Shown here: in pieces, positions 1 to 7,894 of the stretch
Position numbering within the stretch: the first letter of the stretch is position 1
Layout of the letters: the number at the start of each line of letters is the position of its first letter
Assembly (NCBI GenBank): GCA_946622925.1
Contig: CAMOQM010000023.1
Span: forward strand, 1-10,439
Direction of reading: 5' to 3'
Length of the DNA stretch: 10,439 nt
From: an uncultured Caryophanales bacterium
GTDB taxonomy: Bacteria; Bacillota_I; Bacilli_A; RFN20; CAG-826
Program-made: the position numbers and the translations under genes
The notes under the pieces: model-generated
What the model was told of the DNA's origin: nothing
What the model saw: only the letters and a program-made list of their open reading frames with translations
The model's database searches: none

Positions 1-416
1 GCCGGTTCACCGATGCCGATGCGGATACGTTTGAAATCTTCGCTTCCGAGATGGAGGATGATGTTCTTCATGCCATTATGAGAGCCCGAAGAACCGGCTC
101 CGCGGAGTCGGATTTTTCCTTCGGGAAGGGCCATATCGTCATAGACGATAACCACATCATCTAAATCTATTTTGTAATAATCGAAAGCCTCCCTGACGGA
201 TTCTCCGGAAAGGTTCATGAAAGTCGTGGGTTTAAGTAACATAAAAGGTTCCGGGAACCTAGCATCTTTGACAATCGCGTATTGGCCTTTAAAACCATCG
301 CGGTCAATATCAACGGAAAGCATCTCGGCGAATTCGTCGAGAACCATGAAACCCATATTATGACGGGTTCCTTCGTATTGCTTTCCCGGATTGCCAAGAC
401 CAACGATCAATTTCAT
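1..416 (-). CDS. pth: Peptidyl-tRNA hydrolase, C-terminus cut by window edge
   Basis: Releases tRNA from peptidyl-tRNAs that drop off ribosomes; a cytosolic, normally essential enzyme. The translation begins MKLIVGLGNPGKQYEGTRHN, the classic Pth N-terminus. Residues matching the E. coli catalytic set are visible: Asn9 in LGNPG, His19 in RHNMG, Asp93 in VYDD, and Asn114 in SHNGM. The substrate-loop segment ALPEGKIRLRGAGSSGSHNG is well conserved. 138 codons are present, and about 50 more (family length near 190) should lie beyond position 1. The start is the ATG at 416-414. It is preceded on the minus strand by GGAGG (423-427) with six-base spacing, inside the end of the upstream flavodoxin gene, whose stop is one base away. 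The two genes therefore form an operon. I see no defect in the part present. Confidence 0.96.
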   Translation of the reverse strand, partial: MKLIVGLGNPGKQYEGTRHNMGFMVLDEFAEMLSVDIDRDGFKGQYAIVKDARFPEPFMLLKPTTFMNLSGESVREAFDYYKIDLDDVVIVYDDMALPEGKIRLRGAGSSGSHNGMKNIILHLGSEDFKRIRIGIGEP

Positions 417-417
417 T

Positions 418-969
418 TTAGGCCTCCGCGATAGGAGTGGCGGCAATCGCGTCTAATTTATGGATGACCGAAACGATTTTATCGATGCCAGGTTGGTCAT
501 GAACGATGATTGGGGTGTCCCTAAGTTGGGCGATGGCGGCTTGGGAGGCATCGGGGTTTTCCTTGGCCTGCATTATCGCAATCGTCCGATTCATGAGCAT
601 GCGATGGACAAAACCGAGTTTGTTAAAGTCGAAAGAACCCCGTAATTGGTAGTAACGGACGTGGTAAAGGTCGAGGATGTTGGTGGAAATAAGTTCTTTC
701 CTCATTTCGGGGCTGACGATGGACATGCCAACGGAGAAAATGATGATGTTCTTGTCTTTCATATCCTCGTAATAACGGAGGAATTCATCGAGCCCTTGGA
801 TCTTGTTAGCCATGACCCAGCCTCCGAAAACGATGGTGTCATAATCCTTGATCATCTTCGGCTTGAATTTCGGGGCAGGGAGAAGGTCGGCATGGGTCGC
901 CATGGCGATTTCTTCGGCATATTTTTTGGTATTGCCGGTTTTGGAAAAATATAAAACTAATGTTCGCAT
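418..969 (-). CDS. Flavodoxin-domain protein (HemG-like flavodoxin fold)
   Basis: A 183-residue FMN-binding flavodoxin-fold protein, probably a cytosolic electron carrier or small flavoprotein oxidoreductase. The N-terminus MRTLVLYFSKTGNTKKYAEE is a beta strand followed by the phosphate-binding loop SKTGNT that grips FMN. The segment YDTIVFGGWVMANKIQGLDEFL resembles the second flavin-contact loop of the HemG/flavodoxin_5 group. The C-terminal half is helical and not diagnostic, so the substrate is unknown. I chose the ATG at 969 rather than a TTG at 987. The protein then starts directly at the first beta strand, and a -10 box sits six bases upstream, which would place the TTG inside the promoter. 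No Shine-Dalgarno sequence is visible. It is co-transcribed with pth and divergent from the PopT-type gene 59 bases away. A role in haem synthesis is only a family association. Confidence 0.85.
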   Translation of the reverse strand: MRTLVLYFSKTGNTKKYAEEIAMATHADLLPAPKFKPKMIKDYDTIVFGGWVMANKIQGLDEFLRYYEDMKDKNIIIFSVGMSIVSPEMRKELISTNILDLYHVRYYQLRGSFDFNKLGFVHRMLMNRTIAIMQAKENPDASQAAIAQLRDTPIIVHDQPGIDKIVSVIHKLDAIAATPIAEA

Positions 970-1002
970 GGCGAAAGAATAGCACAATCTTCCGCTAAAA
1001 GT
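970..1002 (-). promoter_or_regulatory. Promoter of flavodoxin-pth operon, apparently leaderless
   Basis: On the minus strand the sequence reads TGCTATTCT then six bases then ATG. TATTCT (976-981) is a good -10 hexamer and the TGC before it makes an extended -10, which can offset a weak -35. The -35 region has no convincing match. A start site about seven bases after the -10 would fall on the ATG itself, and there is no Shine-Dalgarno sequence. Leaderless initiation is inferred from spacing, not measured. Confidence 0.5.
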
Positions 1003-1028
1003 ATGAATGTTTTATACTTTTCACCGTT
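990..1028 (+). promoter_or_regulatory. Promoter of PopT-type gene and tetR
   Basis: TATACT (1013-1018) is a strong -10 match. It ends ten bases before the ATG at 1029, so the 5' untranslated region would be only about 0-5 bases. The hexamer 17 bases upstream (990-995, TTCCGC) is a poor -35. It faces the flavodoxin promoter, and both are packed into the 59 bases between the two start codons. No Shine-Dalgarno sequence precedes 1029. Confidence 0.5.
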
Positions 1029-2012
1029 ATGAATGCGAAAAAATGGTTTACTGATTTTGCCAAAGGTACGGCTTTGGGCACCGGCATCTTGCCCGGAATC
1101 TCGGTTGGTACGGTTGGCTTTATCGTCAATATCTACAACAAATTAATCGATGCTTTGGCGGGGTTAAAGTCCAAAGCCACCTTCAAAAAGGCGGTCGTGA
1201 CCCTTATTCCCATCGCCTTTGGAACATTGTTATCAGCCTTCTTGCTCCTTTTGTTCTGGAAAAAGGTCGCTTATGAACATTTCCCCTTCATCGCCATCGC
1301 GGTTTTGGCGGGATTTGTCATCGGCGGCATCCCCGTGATGTATAAAGAGCTCAAAGGTTCACCTATAACTGGCAAAGATATCTTAAGGATGGTCCTAGGC
1401 TTTGTTATCGCCGCCGGAATCGGAATCGTCACCTTCCTAGCGGCCGCCGGCATCATCCATATCGACTTATCTTTCTACGAAAAATTCGCTAATCCCTTTG
1501 CTTCGCCATGGATCTATTTGGTCGTTTTATTAGTGGGCTTTGTGGCCGCGGTTGCTTGCTTAATCCCCGGCATTTCAGGATCGATGGTCCTTTTCATCTT
1601 CAATCTCTATAACCCGGTCGTCACTATCTTCTTCTCAGGAAGGGACGCCCAAGGCAACATCTATCCCTATCAAGCTTCCATCTTCGAAAGCAAAGAAAAT
1701 CTCGGGGCCAGATTGCTGATAGTTTTGGTCTTGCTCATTGGAATGGTTGTCGGTTTCATCTTGGCCTCGGTCACCATGAAAAAGCTTCTATCCGAACATC
1801 GTCGTGGAACCTTTGGCTGCGTCCTTGGCTTCGTCCAAGGATCGGTGGTTTCAATGTTTGTGAATAACGAAATGTACCATTGCTACACTAACCCATCCAC
1901 CAACCAGTGGTGGCAGTTCCTTATCGGGGCTATCTTGTGCTTAGCCACCATGGCCTTGACCTATTATTTGATTAGGAAGGCTAACGCCCGCCAAATCCAA
2001 GAAGGGGAATAA
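1029..2012 (+). CDS. popT: DUF368/PopT-family undecaprenyl-phosphate translocase
   Basis: Polytopic inner-membrane protein of the DUF368 family, 327 residues. Members (PopT) are known to return undecaprenyl phosphate, the lipid carrier for peptidoglycan and surface glycans, to the cytoplasmic face. The family's internal duplication is visible: GILPGISVGT at about residues 19-28 and CLIPGISGSM at about 177-186. Each PGIS motif is followed by a membrane segment ending in NIYNKL or NLYNPV. Around eight hydrophobic segments are spread over the chain, with a loop near residues 195-230. The first motif reads SVGT where the usual form is SGGT, a small departure. The C-terminus is short and basic. 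The gene is followed one base later by a TetR gene, so the two are an operon. Function is from family knowledge; the fold assignment is firm. Confidence 0.9.
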   Translation: MNAKKWFTDFAKGTALGTGILPGISVGTVGFIVNIYNKLIDALAGLKSKATFKKAVVTLIPIAFGTLLSAFLLLLFWKKVAYEHFPFIAIAVLAGFVIGGIPVMYKELKGSPITGKDILRMVLGFVIAAGIGIVTFLAAAGIIHIDLSFYEKFANPFASPWIYLVVLLVGFVAAVACLIPGISGSMVLFIFNLYNPVVTIFFSGRDAQGNIYPYQASIFESKENLGARLLIVLVLLIGMVVGFILASVTMKKLLSEHRRGTFGCVLGFVQGSVVSMFVNNEMYHCYTNPSTNQWWQFLIGAILCLATMALTYYLIRKANARQIQEGE

Positions 2013-2013
2013 A

Positions 2014-2595
2014 ATGCCAAGGACCCCAGACCAATATCAGGAAATGAAGCTTCGTAGACGGAGCCAGATGTTAAACGTCGGCCTCCGTCTTTTCGCCACC
2101 CTTGGCTATGATGGGGTCAAGACCGATATGGTCACCAAGGCTTTACGTTGTTCCCATGGTTTGTTCTTCCACTATTTCGAAAACAAAGAGGATTTCTTCC
2201 TTTGCGTTTGGAACGAATTGGTGCTGCCTTATCCAGGCCTACCTAATTATTCATCCTGCCTGAATCTAGGTGGCGTGGAAGGCCTTAAATCTTTGTGCGA
2301 TTACTACGCAAAAAGCGGCAAATTAGATGCAAAAAGCCTGCAAAAACTTAAGATTTACACACTTTTCCCATTAAACGAAGAAGTTAATAAAACCTTCGCC
2401 AAAAAGATGAAAGGCCACTCTTTCCAGGCCACCTTATCGACCTTATTAAAACAAGGGCAAGCCCAAGGAAAAGTGGTGGCTGGGCCAGTAAATGAAATCG
2501 TAAGAGCCGCCTTAACCTTATTCGAAAAACTCTTAAACGAGCCGACTTCCTTATCCTCCGACTTAATCTATAACCTTCTCACCAAAGGCCTTTAA
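2014..2595 (+). CDS. TetR/AcrR-family transcriptional regulator
   Basis: 193-residue one-component regulator. The N-terminal DNA-binding domain spans about residues 10-65. It has the typical ERRR-like helix (KLRRRSQMLNVGLRLFATLGYDGVKT), then the helix-turn-helix DMVTKALRCSHGLFFHYFENKEDFF, where HYFENKEDF is the family hallmark (usual form YhYFksKedl). The C-terminal ligand-binding domain is helical and divergent, as is normal, so the inducer cannot be guessed. The start is supported by AAGGGG (2002-2007), six bases before the ATG and inside the end of the upstream gene; the stop and start are one base apart. It lies between the PopT gene and an ABC exporter pair. TetR proteins often repress adjacent exporters, and a palindrome over the exporter promoter (2617-2630) is a plausible target. 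That link is inference. Confidence 0.93.
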   Translation: MPRTPDQYQEMKLRRRSQMLNVGLRLFATLGYDGVKTDMVTKALRCSHGLFFHYFENKEDFFLCVWNELVLPYPGLPNYSSCLNLGGVEGLKSLCDYYAKSGKLDAKSLQKLKIYTLFPLNEEVNKTFAKKMKGHSFQATLSTLLKQGQAQGKVVAGPVNEIVRAALTLFEKLLNEPTSLSSDLIYNLLTKGL

Positions 2596-2616
2596 TATTG
2601 CCTAGGTGCATACCCG

Positions 2617-2630
2617 TTGCGGGCACGCAA
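2617..2630. promoter_or_regulatory. Palindrome over the -35: candidate TetR operator
   Basis: TTGCG-GGCA-CGCAA is a perfect 5+5 inverted repeat with a four-base centre. It overlaps the -35 of the exporter promoter and lies just after the TetR gene. Flanking GCAT (2609-2612) and ATGC (2634-2637) extend it imperfectly. There is no T-run after it, so it is not a terminator. Position and symmetry suit a TetR-type repressor site, but binding is not shown. Confidence 0.4.
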
Positions 2631-2651
2631 GCAATGCTTTAGAATTTGCCT
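2617..2651 (+). promoter_or_regulatory. Promoter of ABC exporter operon, apparently leaderless
   Basis: A -35-like TTGCGG (2617-2622), a spacer of exactly 17 bases, and the -10 TAGAAT (2640-2645) precede the ATG at 2652 by six bases. The predicted transcription start therefore coincides with the start codon, and no Shine-Dalgarno sequence is present. A separate promoter here implies that the exporter pair need not depend on read-through from the popT-tetR unit, 56 bases upstream. Confidence 0.55.
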
Positions 2652-4508
2652 ATGCTCAAGCTGCTTCGCAACCTAAAAGACATCTGGTATCTCGTGCTCA
2701 TCGCCGCCATACTCATCGGCTTAGATTGCTTTTTCGGTCTCTCTTTGCCTAACCTCATGTCGCGGATTGCCGGCATCATGCAAAACCCCAATGGCTATTT
2801 CCTTCGTTGGCAAGGTTTGTTCCCTTTCTTTGGCGTTGAATTCATCGCCCCAACCAAGGACCCGATGACCGATACCCTCATCATCGGCGGGATAATGCTT
2901 ATCTATTCTTTATTAGCGATTTCCTGTGCTTTTGCCTCTTCTATCATCGTTAGCCATATCGGCGCCCACTTCGGCAAAGCGGTCAGGCATGCGGTTTTCC
3001 AGAAAGTCATCAATTTATCCATCGACCAATACACCGAATTCGGAACGGCCTCGTTGATTACCAGGACCACCAATGACATCGAACAATGTCAAACCACCGT
3101 CCAGATGTCCATGCGTATGATGGTTAGGGCCCCGCTCACTTTGATAATCGCGGTCGTTATGATTCTAACTAAAGATCCAAGAATCGCCTTGGTTTTAGCA
3201 GTCTCTATCCCCGTTTCCATCGTTATCATCGGCATTTTATTTGCCTTTGCCGTGCCTTTCTTCTCTAAGATGCAAACCTTATTCGATAAGGTAACCATGG
3301 TGCTCCGCGAATCTCTTACCGGGGTTAGGGTCATCCGCGCCTTTGGCCAAGAAGAAAAAGAATTAAACCGCTTTAACGAAGTCAGCGGACTGGCCCAAAA
3401 GACCGTGGTTAGATTTGCTAGGATCATGTCTTTTGGCACCCCGCTTATCGATATTGCCTTTAACATCACTTATTTGGCCATCTATTTCATGGGTTACAAA
3501 CTCATGGAAGGGCAAACCATGGCCGCGATGGCCGATTACACCAACATCTTGGCCTCGGCCGAATACGCGATGGACGTAATGTTTGCCTTTATGATGTTTG
3601 CTGGACTCCTTATCATGTGGCCGCGTGCTTCGGTCTGCGCTAAACGTATTAACGCCGTCTTAGAAAAGACCCCAACCGTACCCGAACCGGAAAATCCCAA
3701 GCAAATCGAAAAACGCGAAGGCGTCATCGAATTCAAAGACGTCACCTTCACTTTCCCCGATGGCGAACTTCCCGCCCTCTCCCATATCAGTTTCAAAACC
3801 AAGCCGGGTTCGACCACCGCGATCGTCGGTTCGACGGGTTCTGGCAAATCCTCATTAATCAGATTAATCCCAAGACTATATGACGTCACCAAAGGTGAAA
3901 TCCTCGTCGATGGAGTTAACGTCAAAGATTTGTCCAAGCAAGACCTTCGTTCTAGAATCGGATTCGTTCCCCAGCAAGCTTTGCTATTTAAAGGCACCAT
4001 CCGTTCCAATATGGTTTTCGGCTCGCCAGAAGCCACCGAAGAAAGGATACACGAAGCTCTTAAAGTCGCCCAAGCCACCCACTTCGTTTCCAAAAAGGAA
4101 AACGGCCTCGATAGTGAGGTCGAACAAGGTGGCAAAAACTTCTCCGGCGGACAAAAACAACGCCTTTGCATCGCGAGGGCCTTGGTTAGAGATGCCGAAA
4201 TCTATATCTTCGACGATTCTTTCTCCGCCCTCGACTTTAAAACCGACACCAAATTACGCGCGGCTTTAAAGGAATACACCAAAAACTCCTCGGTCATCAT
4301 CGTCGCCCAGCGCGTGTCGACCGTCTTAGATGCCGATAACATCATCGTTTTAAACGCCGGCGAAGTCGTAGGCCAAGGCAAACACGCCGAGTTACTAGAA
4401 AATTGCGAAGTCTATCGCGAAATCGTCTATTCGCAACTTGACCAAGAAGAAATCGAAAAGACCATCGCCTTAAGCCGCAAGCTTGTCAAGGAAGGGGGTA
4501 ACGCCTAA
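2652..4508 (+). CDS. ABC exporter half-transporter, subunit with degenerate ATP site
   Basis: 618-residue half-transporter: six membrane helices (about 1-330) followed by a nucleotide-binding domain (about 355-590). It is the partner of the next gene in a heterodimeric exporter of the LmrCD/BmrCD/TM287-288 kind. Walker A is GSTGSGKSS (Lys399) and the Q-loop region is FVPQQALLF. The signature FSGGQ (497-501) is near canonical. Walker B reads IYIFDDSFSALD with Asp522 in place of the catalytic Glu, and the switch histidine is replaced by Gln553 (VAQRVST). These two substitutions mark the inactive ATP site of heterodimeric exporters. I take the ATG at 2652, not the TTG at 2646, because a -10 box ends at 2645. 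The substrate is unknown; drugs, peptides or lipids are typical for the family. Confidence 0.93.
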   Translation: MLKLLRNLKDIWYLVLIAAILIGLDCFFGLSLPNLMSRIAGIMQNPNGYFLRWQGLFPFFGVEFIAPTKDPMTDTLIIGGIMLIYSLLAISCAFASSIIVSHIGAHFGKAVRHAVFQKVINLSIDQYTEFGTASLITRTTNDIEQCQTTVQMSMRMMVRAPLTLIIAVVMILTKDPRIALVLAVSIPVSIVIIGILFAFAVPFFSKMQTLFDKVTMVLRESLTGVRVIRAFGQEEKELNRFNEVSGLAQKTVVRFARIMSFGTPLIDIAFNITYLAIYFMGYKLMEGQTMAAMADYTNILASAEYAMDVMFAFMMFAGLLIMWPRASVCAKRINAVLEKTPTVPEPENPKQIEKREGVIEFKDVTFTFPDGELPALSHISFKTKPGSTTAIVGSTGSGKSSLIRLIPRLYDVTKGEILVDGVNVKDLSKQDLRSRIGFVPQQALLFKGTIRSNMVFGSPEATEERIHEALKVAQATHFVSKKENGLDSEVEQGGKNFSGGQKQRLCIARALVRDAEIYIFDDSFSALDFKTDTKLRAALKEYTKNSSVIIVAQRVSTVLDADNIIVLNAGEVVGQGKHAELLENCEVYREIVYSQLDQEEIEKTIALSRKLVKEGGNA

Positions 4509-6340
4509 TGCCACCGCGTCCTGACAAATCATATTCCAAACCCAAGAACTTCAAGGGCACCGTCGCTAGGATGATCGGCGATTTCAGGACCCAGAAATGG
4601 ACCTTGCTTTTCGTTGTGATAATCACCATGGGAGCCGGGGTCATCTCGGTAATCAACCCGATACTTTTAGGCGACGCCATCAATGGATTAGCCACCAATT
4701 TATCCATTAACCCAACCACCGGACTAATCGAAGTCGATTGGCCTTCCGTCTATAAAGCCTTTGGCTTAATGCTAGGTTTATACTCGGCTACCGCATTACT
4801 AGTCTGGCTAGCCTCCTTCATCGTCGAGAAGGTCATCGCCGTTTGGGTTTATCAGCAAAGAGAAAAGGTTAAGAAGAAATTAGATAAGTTGCCCCTAAAA
4901 TATTTCGATAGCCACCAAACCGGCGAAATCTTATCTAGAGGCACTAACGATATCGATAATATCGGGCGTAACTTTGCTAACGTCTGCACCTCCGTCACCA
5001 ACGCCATCACCGTCTTAATCGGCGGCACGATCGCCATGTTTGTGACCAATTGGCTCCTCTCCTTAGTGGTTTTGGCGACCTTCCCGGTCACGATCTTCAT
5101 CGTCATTTTGCTCGCCACTAAATCAAGGAAACAATTTAAGGCCTACCGCAAAAAATATGGCGAGCTCGAATCCATCATCGAAGAAGATTATTCCGGCTAC
5201 ATGGTAGTTAAGCTTTTCGGACAAGAAGACAACTCCATCAATAAATTCGACGCGGTCAACGAGGAAATGACCGAGGCCGATAGAAAGTCCCAATGGATTT
5301 CCGGCTTTATCTTCCCCACGATGCGCTTTGTCTATAACTTAGGCTTTGTGGCGGTTTCGGTGGTCTCCGGACTTAGCGATGGAGCCCAAATCGGTGATTT
5401 GGTTACCTTTATCATTTTCCTTAACCTCCTCCAATCTCCCTTCCAGCAACTTGGTCAAATGGTCGCCACCATCGAATCGATGGCCGCGGCCGGGGAAAGG
5501 ACCTATGCCTTGCTTGATGAAAAGGAGCAAGACCCCGATCCCATAGACGCCATCGTGGACGTCGAGGACGTTAAGGGTCAAATCGATTTCGACCACGTCG
5601 CTTTCTCCTATAACGAAAACAAACGTTTATTCACCGATATAACCTTCTCGATCCACCCAGGGGAAATGGCCGCTATCGTCGGTCCGACCGGGGCGGGCAA
5701 AACTACCATCGTTAACCTTTTGATGCGCTTCTACGAAGTAGATTCGGGCGCTATCTACCTTGATGGCAAAGATATCCGCGACTATTCTAGGGCCGCTTTA
5801 CGCGGACTAGTCGGCATGGTTTTGCAAGACACCTGGCTCTTCTCTGGTTCAATCGCGGAAAACATCCGTTATGGTAGGAAAGATGCGACCGATGAAGAAG
5901 TCATCGCCGCCGCTAAAGCTGCTCACGCCCACCATTTCATCAAGACCTTGCCCGGTGGCTATGATTTCGTTTTAAACGAAGATGGCACCAATATCTCGCA
6001 GGGCCAGCGTCAATTAATCACCATCGCTAGGGCCTTGGTATCCAAACCCAAAATCATGATCCTCGACGAAGCCACATCAAGCGTCGATACCCGTACCGAA
6101 AAGGCGATTCAAGATGCCATGGAACAATCCATGAAAAACCGCACGTCCTTCGTAATCGCTCACCGTTTATCCACGATTAAAAACGCCAAGACGATTCTAG
6201 TCATGAATAAAGGTGATATCGTCGAAATGGGCACCCACGAGGAGCTACTAGCCAAAGGCGGTTTCTACGCCGACTTATATAATTCCCAATTCTTGGGCAA
6301 TAACCCAATGGGCAAAGAAAACGAGCACGTTGAGTCCTAA
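4508..6340 (+). CDS. ABC exporter half-transporter, subunit with catalytic ATP site
   Basis: 610-residue half-transporter with a membrane domain (about 25-340) and a nucleotide-binding domain (about 355-590). Walker A is GPTGAGKTT (Lys398), the Q-loop region is MVLQDTWLFSGSI, Walker B is IMILDEATSSVD with catalytic Glu521, and the switch is AHRLST with His552. Its signature is ISQGQ (496-500), departing from LSGGQ. The exporter should thus have one active site (this Walker A/B plus the partner's FSGGQ) and one degenerate site (the partner's Asp522/Gln553 plus this ISQGQ). This complementary pattern is established for heterodimeric exporters and shows that the two genes belong together. Start and stop overlap by one base (TAATG). 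GGAAGGGGG at 4490-4498 lies nine bases before the ATG and suggests coupled translation. Its stop abuts the stop of the opposing kinase gene. Confidence 0.94.
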   Translation: MPPRPDKSYSKPKNFKGTVARMIGDFRTQKWTLLFVVIITMGAGVISVINPILLGDAINGLATNLSINPTTGLIEVDWPSVYKAFGLMLGLYSATALLVWLASFIVEKVIAVWVYQQREKVKKKLDKLPLKYFDSHQTGEILSRGTNDIDNIGRNFANVCTSVTNAITVLIGGTIAMFVTNWLLSLVVLATFPVTIFIVILLATKSRKQFKAYRKKYGELESIIEEDYSGYMVVKLFGQEDNSINKFDAVNEEMTEADRKSQWISGFIFPTMRFVYNLGFVAVSVVSGLSDGAQIGDLVTFIIFLNLLQSPFQQLGQMVATIESMAAAGERTYALLDEKEQDPDPIDAIVDVEDVKGQIDFDHVAFSYNENKRLFTDITFSIHPGEMAAIVGPTGAGKTTIVNLLMRFYEVDSGAIYLDGKDIRDYSRAALRGLVGMVLQDTWLFSGSIAENIRYGRKDATDEEVIAAAKAAHAHHFIKTLPGGYDFVLNEDGTNISQGQRQLITIARALVSKPKIMILDEATSSVDTRTEKAIQDAMEQSMKNRTSFVIAHRLSTIKNAKTILVMNKGDIVEMGTHEELLAKGGFYADLYNSQFLGNNPMGKENEHVES

Positions 6341-7894
6341 TTACTTGGACGAGAATTCGTAAAGATAGGAATAAACGCCTTTCAGTGAGGGATATAGCTT
6401 ACGATAGGCGTTTTTAAATAGTTCATCGTAAATCTTATGGGCTTCGGGATTGGGTTCGAACCTAGAAGTGACCCTAACCATGTTTTTGACGGCCTCTTCG
6501 GCGGAAGCATAGACCCCTAAGGACAAGAAGGTGCCGATAGCCGCGCCTAAAGAAGAGGTTTCATTGGTTTGAACCCTTTCGACCGGTAATCCGAAGATAT
6601 CGGCGAATATCTGGCAGATTTCATCGCTACTAGCGCCGCCGCCAGAAATACGGATGGCTTGGAAGCTATGCTTAATCTTCTTTTGGAAATATTCGCCAGC
6701 CTGCCTTAATTCAAAGGCAATGCCTTCGATCATGGCTTTATAGACGTGAAGCCTGGTCGTGCCTTCAAAGAAGCCGGTCATTGAACCTCTAACCAAAGGA
6801 TGTTCAAGGGGTGAGCCCCAATAAGGTTGGATGACTAAACCTTCGCTTCCGGGCGGGATATCGAAAAGTTTCTTATTGAATTCGCCAGGATCAGTTTCAT
6901 CGACGATAAGGTCTTCGATTTGCTTGGCCCCGAATTCTTTTAAGAACCAATTGATAAGCCAGAAGCCACGGTAAATTTGGACATCCATGTTATAGACGTC
7001 TTTCTGGACGGAAGGATAAGCCGGGAAGAAAGGGGCGGGTGGGGTATATTTCTTAACCGTCGTCTCAATGGTGCAGGCCGTACCCAAACTAATCGCGGCC
7101 AAAGAATCGTCATAAACCCCCGAACCAAGGGTTTCGCAGGATTTGTCGCTGCCCCCGGCAAATAAGGGTAAGCCCTCAGGCAAACCGGTTTGATCGGAGC
7201 CTTCTTTGGAGATCTTACCAAGCAATCCTTGGGTATCGACGAGTTCGCAAAGCTGGTCTTTCCTTAAGGAAAAGATTTGACCTTGGAGGTGTTTGGGTGG
7301 GTTTTTATACCATTGTTTCTTCTTATAATCCAAGGGGTAATGGCCGGTAAAATCGGAAGGCGAATCCTTTAACTCGCCCGTTAAACGCATAACGAAATAA
7401 GTGGAGACCGAAACGTATTTGGCAATCTTTTTGAAATTCTCGGGTTCGTTTTCCTTGATCCAGTTAGCCATGGTGCGACGTCTATTCATATTGATGACGT
7501 CGGTTTTGCCAACTAGGCGGAAAAGGGCTCTAGGAATTAGGGGCAAGGGTTCTTTGCATTTAGCCAAACGCTGGTCTAGCCACAAGATCATCGGACGGAT
7601 AACTTTGTTATCTTTATCTAGTAAGACCGCCGAATCGCGGAAACAATCTAGTTCGATACCTTTAACCCTGGATACCAAATCCGAATGGTCCCTAACTAGG
7701 CTATTGGTGCATTCACAAAGGCATCTCCAATAATAATCCGGATCCATTTCGGCATAGCCGGGTTTGCTCCGATAATAAGGTGGTTCATATACCTTCTTCG
7801 CCATGGCAAGGCAATTCCCGGAAGGGTCGAAAATCGAGGCACGGACCGATTGGGTGCCAAAGTCAAAGGTCAAAGCTAATGGAGCGTCTTTCAT
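6341..7894 (-). CDS. FGGY-family carbohydrate kinase, substrate unassigned
   Basis: 517-residue ATP-dependent sugar or polyol kinase of the FGGY family (xylulokinase/glycerol-kinase superfamily), cytosolic. The N-terminal ATPase motif is LTFDFGTQSVRASIFD (about 8-23). A domain I segment reads RPMILWLDQR. FAGGSDKSCETLGSG carries Asp250 at the position of the catalytic base, and ISGGGASSDEICQIFADI plus NETSSLGAAIGTFLSLG form the second adenosine-binding half. Length is normal for the family. Sequence alone does not tell whether the substrate is a pentulose, heptulose or polyol. It is divergent from the heptose operon, which raises the idea of a heptulose (sedoheptulose) substrate, but this is only context. 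The ATG at 7894 follows a -10 by six bases and has no Shine-Dalgarno sequence. The gene ends directly against the ABC operon with no intergenic base. Confidence 0.9.
   Translation of the reverse strand: MKDAPLALTFDFGTQSVRASIFDPSGNCLAMAKKVYEPPYYRSKPGYAEMDPDYYWRCLCECTNSLVRDHSDLVSRVKGIELDCFRDSAVLLDKDNKVIRPMILWLDQRLAKCKEPLPLIPRALFRLVGKTDVINMNRRRTMANWIKENEPENFKKIAKYVSVSTYFVMRLTGELKDSPSDFTGHYPLDYKKKQWYKNPPKHLQGQIFSLRKDQLCELVDTQGLLGKISKEGSDQTGLPEGLPLFAGGSDKSCETLGSGVYDDSLAAISLGTACTIETTVKKYTPPAPFFPAYPSVQKDVYNMDVQIYRGFWLINWFLKEFGAKQIEDLIVDETDPGEFNKKLFDIPPGSEGLVIQPYWGSPLEHPLVRGSMTGFFEGTTRLHVYKAMIEGIAFELRQAGEYFQKKIKHSFQAIRISGGGASSDEICQIFADIFGLPVERVQTNETSSLGAAIGTFLSLGVYASAEEAVKNMVRVTSRFEPNPEAHKIYDELFKNAYRKLYPSLKGVYSYLYEFSSK
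6373..6415 (+). terminator. Weak candidate terminator for ABC operon, inside kinase 3' end
   Basis: AAACGCCT (6373-6380) can pair with AGGCGTTT (6406-6413), and the plus-strand run TTTTT ends at 6415. The loop is long (25 bases) and part of the T-run is in the stem, so this is weak. It is listed because the convergent genes leave no intergenic room, so any intrinsic terminator for the plus-strand operon must lie within the opposing coding sequence. Confidence 0.25.

Noticed and set aside
970..987. TTG start at 987 giving six extra residues to the flavodoxin protein
   Set aside because: The extra codons overlap the predicted -10 box, and the protein fold begins naturally at the ATG at 969.
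2597..2635. Inverted ATTGC/GCAAT pair as a terminator after tetR
   Set aside because: No T-run follows and the arms are short and distant; the inner palindrome is better read as an operator.
2646..2651. TTG start at 2646 for the first ABC subunit
   Set aside because: It lies immediately after the -10 hexamer, leaving no room for a transcript start before it; the ATG two codons later fits better.
3089..4171. Long open frames on the minus strand within the first ABC gene
   Set aside because: They are antisense to a well-supported gene with intact motifs, and their translations show no recognisable domain.
6285..6297. CCCAA-TTC-TTGGG hairpin as a terminator for the kinase on the minus strand
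   Set aside because: The stem is only five pairs and is not followed by a T-run on that strand; it lies within coding sequence and may be chance.
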